Origin: Acidobacteriota bacterium
GTDB lineage: Bacteria; Acidobacteriota; Terriglobia; Bryobacterales; JACQDG01
Assembly (NCBI GenBank): GCA_016201185.1
Contig: JACQDG010000017.1
Location: 1-7,052 of the forward strand
Direction: 5' to 3'
Length of the DNA: 7,052 nt
Position numbers and translations under genes: made by a program. Positions 1 through 5,662 of the stretch are shown one piece after another (within the stretch, counting starts at the first letter, position 1; each line of letters starts with the position of its first letter). A model generated the notes under the pieces. That model did no database searches. It was given only the letters and a program-made list of their open reading frames with translations, and was not told the DNA's origin.

Positions 1-1119
1 GACGCAGACCGTTGGGAGGCCAGAGGCTTGGATCTGTTATGCCGGGAATTGAAGGAACAGGTGCTCCCCGACGGCGGTCATTTTGAGCGCTCGCCCTACT
101 ACCATCTCCGCATGACCCGCCTGGCGACCGAGGTGGTAGACCTGCTGGCCGCCTTTGGCCGCCCGGTGCCGCCTGAGCTGGCCGCCGCTGCCAGGAAAAT
201 GAGGCATTTCCATCTTGCTTTACGGCATCAAGACGGCGGCCTGCCCTTGTTCCACGACTCGCTCGGTTCCGACAGCGCCGAGCCGCCGGCCGCCGACGAC
301 GCTGCTTGTTCCTTCCCTGCCACCGGCTACTACCTGCTGGAAGGGCCGGAGGGTCGTTTGATTGCCGATTACGGCGCGCCGGGTGATTGCTACAATCCGG
401 CCCACCAGCACGCCGGCATTTTTTCCTTCGAGATCTCCTGTGGCTCCAGGCGCGTGGTGGTGGACTCCGGGACCGAAACCTACGATCCCGGGCCCCGTCG
501 CGACCGGCTGCGATCCACCGCCGCGCACAATACGGTCCGGGTCGACGGGCGCGATCAATTCCAAGTCTGGCACGGCTTCCGCGTAGGCCGTCGGGCCTGG
601 GTTTCCGGGGTCGAAGAGCGCCACGAGCCGCACTTCCAGGCCCTCTCAGCCGTTCACAACGGCTATACCAGGCGGGGCGTCGACCATCGCCGCTCCATTG
701 TCTATCTTCCTGGCGCCGGCTGGCTGATTGCCGACGATGTGACCGGCCGAGGCTCGCACCGGCTGGAAAGCTTCCTGCACCTGCATCCGGAAATTGCGGT
801 GACGGTGGAAGCCGGGCGGGTTTCCCTGATGCCTCTAGGCTGGGTGGTGCTACCGTTCGGCCCGGCCACATCCTTCGAAATCATTCCTGATACCTATTCA
901 CCGGCCCCGGGCCGGGCCCAGCCTTCGGAAACTTTAGTCTTCCAGGCCGGACCCGGGCTGCCTTGTCGCTTTGGCTACTTCTTGGCGCCTCTTGCCTCCG
1001 CACGGCTGGTCTGGGACGGCGGAACCGGCTTTCGTATCGAAACCCCGGCCCGGGAATGGGCCTTACGCCTCGACCTCGACCTCATAAGCCTTGCTGGTCT
1101 CCGGGTGAGTTATAATTAA
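1..1119 (+). CDS. Heparinase II/III family polysaccharide lyase, C-terminal part (5' end outside window)
   Basis: The reading frame is open from base 1, so the true start lies upstream; 372 residues are visible, ending in TAA at 1117-1119. The TTG at 28 is only an internal codon. Residues about 25-35 carry GGHFERSPYYH, typical of the end of the alpha-helical domain of heparinase II/III-like proteins. Residues about 120-365 form the beta-rich C-terminal domain, with the family's His-rich signature (NPAHQHAG, the two His at residues 135 and 137) followed by VVDSGT and RSTAAHNTV (about 171-179). Family members cleave acidic, uronate-containing polysaccharides by beta-elimination, usually in the periplasm or outside the cell. 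In exopolysaccharide clusters they are thought to trim or turn over the polymer. Any signal peptide would be in the missing part. The next gene, a sugar-phosphate transferase 17 bases downstream on the same strand, supports a glycan-locus role. The substrate cannot be told from sequence. Confidence 0.88.
   Translation, partial: DADRWEARGLDLLCRELKEQVLPDGGHFERSPYYHLRMTRLATEVVDLLAAFGRPVPPELAAAARKMRHFHLALRHQDGGLPLFHDSLGSDSAEPPAADDAACSFPATGYYLLEGPEGRLIADYGAPGDCYNPAHQHAGIFSFEISCGSRRVVVDSGTETYDPGPRRDRLRSTAAHNTVRVDGRDQFQVWHGFRVGRRAWVSGVEERHEPHFQALSAVHNGYTRRGVDHRRSIVYLPGAGWLIADDVTGRGSHRLESFLHLHPEIAVTVEAGRVSLMPLGWVVLPFGPATSFEIIPDTYSPAPGRAQPSETLVFQAGPGLPCRFGYFLAPLASARLVWDGGTGFRIETPAREWALRLDLDLISLAGLRVSYN
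1111..1116 (+). promoter_or_regulatory. Candidate -10 box (TATAAT) for the sugar-phosphate transferase gene
   Basis: A perfect TATAAT lies inside the last two sense codons (Tyr-Asn) of the upstream lyase gene, 20 bases before the ATG at 1137. Transcription would begin near 1123, giving a leader of about 14 bases with no Shine-Dalgarno sequence. The nearest -35-like hexamer, TTGCTG at 1091-1096, is only 14 bases upstream, which is too close for a standard sigma-70 spacing. The gene could also be read through from the lyase. This is a motif match only. Confidence 0.4.
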
Positions 1120-1136
1120 GCGCCCTCGATAAGCCC

Positions 1137-2594
1137 ATGTCGAGTCTCATCTTCTTAGCGGGTGTTTCCTTCCTCATCTGCTTTTTCCTCACGCCGCTGG
1201 TTCGTAATTTCTTGAATCGCCGGGGTATTCTGGATCGTCCGGACAGCGGGCGAAAATTTCACGAGCGCCCGATCCCTCGCCTGGGCGGCGTGCCCATCGT
1301 GACGGCGGTGGTGGTGTCGCTGGCGGTTTTCTCCCTGGCGCCCTTGCCCGGCACGGCCGCCTTGCGAGGCCAATGGCCGATCCTGCTGCGGCTCCTGCCG
1401 GGCGCCGCGCTGGTTTTCCTGCTGGGCGTGGCCGATGACCTTTATGGCTTGCGGCCCTGGCAGAAGCTGGCCGGCGAAGTGGTCGCCGCCTGCTGGCTCT
1501 ACTGGCAGGGCATCCGCATTCTCGATATCTTCGGTTTGAGCGCCGTCCACGCCCACTGGTTCAGCTTCCCGCTGACCTTGCTCTGGCTGGTCGGTTGCGC
1601 CAACGCCTTTAACCTGATCGACGGCATGGACGGGCTGGCCTCCGGCGTGGGCTTCTTCGCCACCTGCACCATGTTCGTGGCCGCCCTGCTGCAAGAGTCG
1701 GGCAAGGTGCTGGGCATCCTGACGGCCCCGCTGGCCGGCGCCCTGCTGGCTTTCCTGCGCTTCAATTTCAATCCCGCCTCCATGTTCCTGGGCGACAGCG
1801 GCAGCCTGACGATCGGCTTCCTGCTCGGCGCCTACGGCATTCTGTGGTCGCAGAAATCGGCCACCCTGCTGGGCATGACCGCGCCGCTCATGGCCCTGGC
1901 CTTTCCCATCCTGGAAGCCGGCATCTCGGTCTCCCGCCGTTTCCTACGCGGCGACCCCATCTTCGCCCCCGATCGCGGGCACATCCATCACCGGCTGATG
2001 GAGCTCGGCCTTACTCCGCGCCGCGCCGTTCTGCTGATCTACGCCATCACCAGCGTGTTCGCCATGGTCTCGCTGCTGGTGACCATGCCACAGTTCCGTT
2101 ACGGCGGAGTGATCATCATCCTTTTCTGCGCCATCTCCTGGATGGGCGTCCAGCATCTCGGTTATGCCGAGTTTTCCGAGGCCCGCAAGGTTATTTTGAG
2201 CGGCACGGTGCGGCAGTTGATCGCCACGCAGACCAAGCTGCGCTCTTATCGCTACGCCCTGGAGCGGGCCGATTCGCTCCAGGAGTGCTGGACCCTGACC
2301 GTGGAGGCCATGCGCGATTTGGGCTTCGACCACGTGGAACTGGTTCTGCCCGGCCGGGCGCACTACCAGGCGCCGCTATACCCTGAGAATGAAACGGTGG
2401 CCCCGGGTCATTGCTGGACCCTGAAGATTCCCCTGGCCCGCTCGCTCGAAGAAGGTTGGATCGAGCTTTCCCGCCACATCGACCGCGGGGAGGGCTATCT
2501 CATGCTGCACGCCGTAGTGGAAACGGTGCGGGAAGTCTTTCCGCAGAAATTCCTGGAGCAGCCCCGGACAGTACCGGTAGGCAGCATGCGCTAA
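1137..2594 (+). CDS. MraY/WecA-family polyprenyl-phosphate sugar-1-phosphate transferase with cytoplasmic C-terminal extension
   Basis: This 485-residue membrane protein belongs to the family that moves a sugar-1-phosphate (often GlcNAc-1-P) from a UDP-sugar to undecaprenyl phosphate, the first lipid-linked step of O-antigen, teichoic acid or exopolysaccharide synthesis. Visible signatures are VADDLYGL with the Mg-binding Asp pair at residues 100-101, NLIDGMDGLASG at 159-170, FLGDSGS at 217-223 and the HIHHRL motif at 282-287, which is characteristic of the WecA/TagO branch. Many hydrophobic segments span residues 1 to about 338. Residues about 340-485 are an extra soluble tail, absent from minimal WecA proteins of roughly 350-370 residues. 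Its helix-rich start and following strands faintly resemble a GAF-like fold, which I infer rather than recognise firmly. The ATG at 1137 has no Shine-Dalgarno sequence; the hydrophobic first segment begins right after it and supports the start. It follows the lyase gene by 17 bases. Its 3' end overlaps the oppositely oriented methyltransferase gene by 95 bases. WecA-like is likely, but the exact sugar is unknown. Confidence 0.9.
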   Translation: MSSLIFLAGVSFLICFFLTPLVRNFLNRRGILDRPDSGRKFHERPIPRLGGVPIVTAVVVSLAVFSLAPLPGTAALRGQWPILLRLLPGAALVFLLGVADDLYGLRPWQKLAGEVVAACWLYWQGIRILDIFGLSAVHAHWFSFPLTLLWLVGCANAFNLIDGMDGLASGVGFFATCTMFVAALLQESGKVLGILTAPLAGALLAFLRFNFNPASMFLGDSGSLTIGFLLGAYGILWSQKSATLLGMTAPLMALAFPILEAGISVSRRFLRGDPIFAPDRGHIHHRLMELGLTPRRAVLLIYAITSVFAMVSLLVTMPQFRYGGVIIILFCAISWMGVQHLGYAEFSEARKVILSGTVRQLIATQTKLRSYRYALERADSLQECWTLTVEAMRDLGFDHVELVLPGRAHYQAPLYPENETVAPGHCWTLKIPLARSLEEGWIELSRHIDRGEGYLMLHAVVETVREVFPQKFLEQPRTVPVGSMR

Positions 2595-3357
2595 CCGCCT
2601 GCTTACTTGCCGGCTTGGAAGTAAAGATCAGGATGTGCTGCATCGGCAGGAATTCCAGGGCCTGCTGGAACTTGAAGCCGAGCGGCTCGATCTCCGCCCG
2701 CGCTTCCGCGACGCTCATCTTGTGCAGCGGCAGGATGGGAATCGAGGGATCCTCCTTGCGGTACTCGATCAGCACCAGCCGCCCGCCGGGCTTCAGCGCC
2801 CGGCGAATGTGGCGCATCATGGCCTCCGGCTCCGACAACTCGTGATACACATCGACCAGTAGGGCCAGATCCAAAGCTCCTTCCGGCAGCCGCGGATCGT
2901 CCCTGGTTCCCAGGACCAGCTCCACATTGGTGACGTTGCGCTTCTTCAGGTTTTCCTCCAGTAGCTCGAGCATCTTCGGCTGGAGGTCCTCCGCAATCAC
3001 CCTCCCTTTAGGTCCCACCCGTTTGGCCAGCCGCCACGTAAAATAGCCCACCCCTGCGCCCACGTCGGCCACCGCGGCGCCTTCCGGTATCTTTAACGCA
3101 TCCAGGACTTTTTCCGGTTGCTCCGTCTCGTCGCGTTCCGGGCGCGTCAGCCAGTCGGCGTCGCTGCATACCGGCGCGATCTGGCGCTGACGCGCTGCTC
3201 GCTGGCCCCCGTCTTGCGCCGGAACAGGAAGAGCGGAGCTGCCCGTCCACGGGCCCGCTTGCACCAGAAGCGGTTGATGCCGGGCCTCAGGAGAGGCTAA
3301 CAAGCACACGCCCAGAACGAGCAGGAGCGGTTGTCGCACAAAGATAGAGCGTAGCAT
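2500..3357 (-). CDS. Class I SAM-dependent methyltransferase with N-terminal signal/anchor-like segment
   Basis: The frame gives 285 residues from the ATG at 3357 (minus strand) to the TGA at 2502-2500. Residues 96-104 (VADVGAGVG) are the SAM-binding motif I, with acidic residues at 123-124 after beta-2, LLVDVYHEL at 166-174 and KPGGRLVLIEY at 189-199, all typical of UbiE/Methyltransf_11-type folds. The segment before the domain (DWLTRPERDE, 68-77) recurs in a group of bacterial methyltransferases I recall from Acidobacteriota and Planctomycetes; the substrate is unknown. Residues 5-21 are hydrophobic after an Arg and look like a signal peptide or membrane anchor, which is odd for an enzyme that needs cytoplasmic SAM. 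The ATG was chosen because upstream codons would run into the divergent asparagine synthase gene; no Shine-Dalgarno sequence precedes it. The family domain seems to end near residue 249; the last 31 or so residues come from the 95-base overlap with the convergent transferase gene and look like read-on sequence. Confidence 0.82.
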   Translation of the reverse strand: MLRSIFVRQPLLLVLGVCLLASPEARHQPLLVQAGPWTGSSALPVPAQDGGQRAARQRQIAPVCSDADWLTRPERDETEQPEKVLDALKIPEGAAVADVGAGVGYFTWRLAKRVGPKGRVIAEDLQPKMLELLEENLKKRNVTNVELVLGTRDDPRLPEGALDLALLVDVYHELSEPEAMMRHIRRALKPGGRLVLIEYRKEDPSIPILPLHKMSVAEARAEIEPLGFKFQQALEFLPMQHILIFTSKPASKQAVSACCLPVLSGAAPGISAERLPAPFPLRRAA

Positions 3358-3382
3358 GGGCGGAATGCGGATTTGGCCCCGA

Positions 3383-3388
3383 TATAAT
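3383..3388 (+). promoter_or_regulatory. Candidate -10 box (TATAAT) of the asparagine synthase gene in a 42-base divergent spacer
   Basis: A perfect TATAAT ends 11 bases before the asparagine synthase ATG at 3400, so transcription would start about 5 bases ahead of the start codon: an almost leaderless mRNA. No TTGACA-like -35 is visible at the expected place. The same A/T-rich core read on the minus strand (ATTATATC, 3388-3381) could supply a weak -10 for the divergent methyltransferase gene, whose ATG is at 3357. The rest of the 42-base spacer shows no Shine-Dalgarno sequence for either gene. Confidence 0.5.
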
Positions 3389-3399
3389 GGTATTCCTCC

Positions 3400-5310
3400 A
3401 TGTGCGGAATAGCGGGGTACTGCGGGCCGGCGAGCCGGTTTAACGAGGAAAGACTGCGAACGATTCTGCGAGCGATCGAGCATCGCGGGCCGGATGATCA
3501 GGGACTGTATACCGCGCCTGTGCCAGGCGTGGACCACAGTGGCCCGGATGCCCGCTTGTGGCTGGGGAGCTGTCGGCTGGCGATCCAAGATTTAACACCG
3601 GCGGGCCACCAGCCGATGGTGGATGCCGCCACGGGGAATGCCATCGCCTTCAACGGTGAGATTTACAACTTCCTTGAGCTCCGGGCCAAGCTGGAACACT
3701 CCGGAAGCCCATTTCAGTCCCGGTGTGACACTGAAGTGGCGCTGCGTTCCTGGTGCGCGCAGGGTTTGAAAGCGCTGGATGAATGGCGCGGCATGTTTGC
3801 CGCAGCCATCTGGGATGCCTGCCGGCAGGAACTGTGGTTGGTCCGGGATCAGTGGGGGATCAAGCCGCTCTACTACCGATGGGACGGGGAAGGAGTGGCC
3901 TTCTGTTCCGAGGTGCACGGGCTGCTGGCCGGAGGTGTCGCGCCGCGGCAACTGAGTCGCCGGGGCTTGGAGGACTTTTTACGCTTCGGAGCGGCGCAGG
4001 ATCCGGTAACGATTATCGACGGGGTTTACGCCCTGCTGCCGGGACACGCTTTGCGATGGTCCCAAGGAAAGATCGAAATCCGGCGCTACGGGGAACAGCC
4101 GGGCCAAGGTGATGGCGGAGGCGAGGGGCTGGCGCCCGGGGCGGTGGAAACGATGCTGCGGGAGATCGTTCGGCAGCAGCTCATCAGCGATGTGCCGGTG
4201 GCGGTATTCCTGAGCGGAGGGGTGGATTCGAGCGTGGTAGCAGCCCTGGCCCGCCAGGAGGCGGGAGCGGGCGTGAATACCGTGTCAGTGGTGTTTGAGG
4301 AAGACCGATACTCGGAGCGGCGCTATGCGCGCCGCATAGCCGCGCACATCGGCACCCGGCATCACGAGGTACTGCTGCGCGGCGGGGAGGCCCGGGCGAA
4401 GGCGGTGGAGGCGATCTCGCGCATGGACCAGCCCACCATAGATGGCATCAATACCTATGTGGTCTGCGAGGCGGCGCGGCGGGCCGGCTTCACCGTGGCG
4501 CTGAGCGGGTTGGGCGGCGACGAGTTCTTTGGAGGCTACTCCACCTTTCGTCGCACCTCGCGCCTGAGGAGGATGCAACAGGTGGCGCAGCGGGCTCCGG
4601 CGCTGGCCGGCTGGGCTGCCGGAAAGCTGCGATCCGGTTTCGGACCGGCGGCCAACCAACTGGGCCGCTATTTAGAGAGCGGGGACTTTTGGGAGCATCC
4701 GTATTTTCTCCAGCGGACGGTGTTTTTTCCGCAACAGGTGGAGGCTCTGTGCCGGGGCGGGGTGGCGTCGGCCGAAGCAGACCGTCTGGCCGAAGCCAGG
4801 CGACAAGGTCTGGCGGAAGAGGCAGCGCGGCTCGATCCGCTCAACCAGGTATCGCTGCTGGAAGCCCGGACCTACATGGCCAATATGCTGTTGCGGGACA
4901 GCGACCAGATGAGCATGGCCCATTCGCTGGAGTTGCGGGTGCCGCTGGTGGACCAGCGCCTGGCCGCCTGCCTGCTGGCCGTTCCGGGAGAGCGAAAGGG
5001 TTTCGGCCGAAGTCCGAAGCTGTGGTTGCGGCAGGCCTTCGCTCCGTACTTGCCGCCCGAGGTGTTCACCCGCAAGGAGATGGGTTGTACCCTGCCCTTT
5101 GCCGTGTGGCTAAAAAGCGACCTGCGCCGGGAAGTGGAAGAAACGCTGGGGAGAAATCCGGGCGGGTTGTGGTCTCCGCCGGCGGTAAACGAAGTTTGGG
5201 AGGATTTCTGGGAGGGGAAAGTAGGATGGAGCCGGCCCTGGGCGCTGTATGTACTCAGCCGTTGGACAGCCGAACACATAGTTAGTAAAACCGCCGCATT
5301 CTCTCCTTGA
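3400..5310 (+). CDS. asnB: Asparagine synthase (glutamine-hydrolysing), AsnB family
   Basis: This 636-residue enzyme uses glutamine and ATP to convert aspartate to asparagine in the cytoplasm, or to amidate another carboxylate in some specialised relatives. The start is fixed because Cys2 must become the N-terminal nucleophile: the protein begins MCGIAGY. The class II glutaminase domain covers about residues 1-230, with Arg59 (GSCRLAIQDL), the FNGEIYN loop at 84-90 and Asp110 (RCDTEV) matching the glutamine-binding residues of the family. The synthetase domain carries the ATP pyrophosphatase PP-loop SGGVDSS at 272-278, ALSGLGGDEFFGGY at 367-380 and RDSDQMSMAHSLELRVPLVD at 499-518. Length is slightly above Escherichia coli AsnB (about 550) and usual for AsnB-like proteins of around 620-650 residues. 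It diverges from the methyltransferase gene and overlaps the next minus-strand gene tail to tail by 29 bases. It is richer in G over C on its coding strand than homoserine dehydrogenase. Its proximity to glycan genes leaves a sugar-acid amidation role possible, but housekeeping asparagine synthesis is the default reading. Confidence 0.92.
   Translation: MCGIAGYCGPASRFNEERLRTILRAIEHRGPDDQGLYTAPVPGVDHSGPDARLWLGSCRLAIQDLTPAGHQPMVDAATGNAIAFNGEIYNFLELRAKLEHSGSPFQSRCDTEVALRSWCAQGLKALDEWRGMFAAAIWDACRQELWLVRDQWGIKPLYYRWDGEGVAFCSEVHGLLAGGVAPRQLSRRGLEDFLRFGAAQDPVTIIDGVYALLPGHALRWSQGKIEIRRYGEQPGQGDGGGEGLAPGAVETMLREIVRQQLISDVPVAVFLSGGVDSSVVAALARQEAGAGVNTVSVVFEEDRYSERRYARRIAAHIGTRHHEVLLRGGEARAKAVEAISRMDQPTIDGINTYVVCEAARRAGFTVALSGLGGDEFFGGYSTFRRTSRLRRMQQVAQRAPALAGWAAGKLRSGFGPAANQLGRYLESGDFWEHPYFLQRTVFFPQQVEALCRGGVASAEADRLAEARRQGLAEEAARLDPLNQVSLLEARTYMANMLLRDSDQMSMAHSLELRVPLVDQRLAACLLAVPGERKGFGRSPKLWLRQAFAPYLPPEVFTRKEMGCTLPFAVWLKSDLRREVEETLGRNPGGLWSPPAVNEVWEDFWEGKVGWSRPWALYVLSRWTAEHIVSKTAAFSP
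4322..4340. repeat. Perfect 8-base inverted repeat with 3-base loop inside asparagine synthase gene
   Basis: GCTATGCG at 4322-4329 is the exact reverse complement of CGCATAGC at 4333-4340, separated by CGC. It lies in codons for a basic stretch (RYARRIA) just after the glutaminase/synthetase junction. There is no T-tract after it, so it is not a standard terminator. It could simply be a by-product of Arg/Ala-rich coding. Confidence 0.35.
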
Positions 5311-5581
5311 TCCGCCGGGCCAGCTTCTCGATCTCCTCGGCCTTCTTCACCGCTCGCAGGTCGAGCACGTGCTGCTCGTTCTTGTCGATGGCTTCTTTCA
5401 GTTGCTGCGCCAGCTCTACGAGCTCGGCGGCCTCGGATTTGTTTTTCTCGTAATCCGCCTTGAGGATCTCCATCTTCTGCGGCTTGCCGCCGGGCAACAC
5501 TACCGCGGGCTCTTCCTGTTGCCGAGCCGCCTGCTGCGCTCCCAGTGCCAGCACCAAAACGAGAAACCCAAGTCGCGGCAT
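5282..5581 (-). CDS. Small exported helical protein of unknown function (99 aa)
   Basis: The gene runs from the ATG at 5581 (minus strand) to the TAA at 5284-5282. A GGAGG Shine-Dalgarno sequence (plus positions 5592-5596) sits 10 bases upstream of this ATG and decides it over the in-frame ATGs at 5608 and 5605, which would add up to nine residues. Residues 3-15 are a hydrophobic signal-peptide core (LGFLVLVLALGA) after an Arg, with likely cleavage near the Ala/Gln-rich stretch at 14-21. There is no lipobox Cys. After a short Pro/Gly linker (about 25-34), residues 36-97 are highly charged, with Lys/Glu/Leu spacing expected of a long helix or coiled coil, and end in a basic KERMRRFY tail. I recall similar unnamed secreted proteins in acidobacterial genomes, with the same order of signal peptide, 'ILKADYEKN'-type segment and basic end; no function is known to me. 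It is convergent with asparagine synthase (29-base overlap) and divergent from homoserine dehydrogenase. Confidence 0.78.
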   Translation of the reverse strand: MPRLGFLVLVLALGAQQAARQQEEPAVVLPGGKPQKMEILKADYEKNKSEAAELVELAQQLKEAIDKNEQHVLDLRAVKKAEEIEKLARRIKERMRRFY

Positions 5582-5591
5582 CAGATACCCC

Positions 5592-5596
5592 CCTCC
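5592..5596 (-). promoter_or_regulatory. Shine-Dalgarno sequence GGAGG of the small exported protein
   Basis: CCTCC on the plus strand reads GGAGG on the minus strand, followed by a run of G and then the ATG at 5581 after a 10-base spacer. It is the only clear Shine-Dalgarno site in front of a gene in this window, and it fixes the start of the 99-residue protein. Confidence 0.65.
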
Positions 5597-5603
5597 GGTT
5601 TTC

Positions 5604-5609
5604 ATCATA
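5604..5609 (-). promoter_or_regulatory. Candidate -10 box (TATGAT) for the small exported protein gene
   Basis: Read on the minus strand, 5609-5604 is TATGAT, one base from the sigma-70 consensus. Transcription would start about seven bases on, near 5597, right at the GGAGG ribosome site, giving a leader of about 16 bases. This box overlaps the alternative upstream ATGs, so if it is used those starts would not be in the mRNA. No convincing -35 hexamer is visible. Confidence 0.35.
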
Positions 5610-5647
5610 GCTTCTCCCAGTGGGACAGGCGCTCCTCCGCCTCCTGC

Positions 5648-5653
5648 TAGAAT
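5648..5653 (+). promoter_or_regulatory. Candidate -10 box (TAGAAT) of the homoserine dehydrogenase gene
   Basis: TAGAAT ends 9 bases before the ATG at 5663, so the mRNA would begin within about 2-3 bases of the start codon, i.e. leaderless. There is no Shine-Dalgarno sequence (the bases before the ATG are GGCTTTCTT). A weak GGGACA at 5622-5627 is 20 bases upstream, too far for a good -35. The 81-base spacer 5582-5662 is shared with the divergent small-protein gene. Confidence 0.45.
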
Positions 5654-5662
5654 GGCTTTCTT

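Noticed and set aside
901..915. CCGGCCC-C-GGGCCGG palindrome near the end of the lyase gene
   Set aside because: It has a one-base loop, lies within Pro/Gly/Arg/Ala codons and has no T-tract, so it is best explained as GC-rich coding sequence.
1155..1694. Minus-strand open frame opposite the sugar-phosphate transferase
   Set aside because: Its Gln/His/Gly-rich composition is typical of antisense frames in GC-rich genes, and the plus strand carries conserved MraY-family motifs.
3241..3254. GCCCG-TCCA-CGGGC hairpin in the methyltransferase 5' coding region
   Set aside because: The stem is short, it lies inside the coding region, and nothing suggests attenuation or a terminator; such short GC stems are frequent in this base composition.
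3358..3588. Upstream in-frame extension of the methyltransferase on the minus strand
   Set aside because: It would be antisense to the asparagine synthase N-terminus, whose start is fixed by the catalytic Cys2, and the signal-like segment begins at the ATG at 3357.
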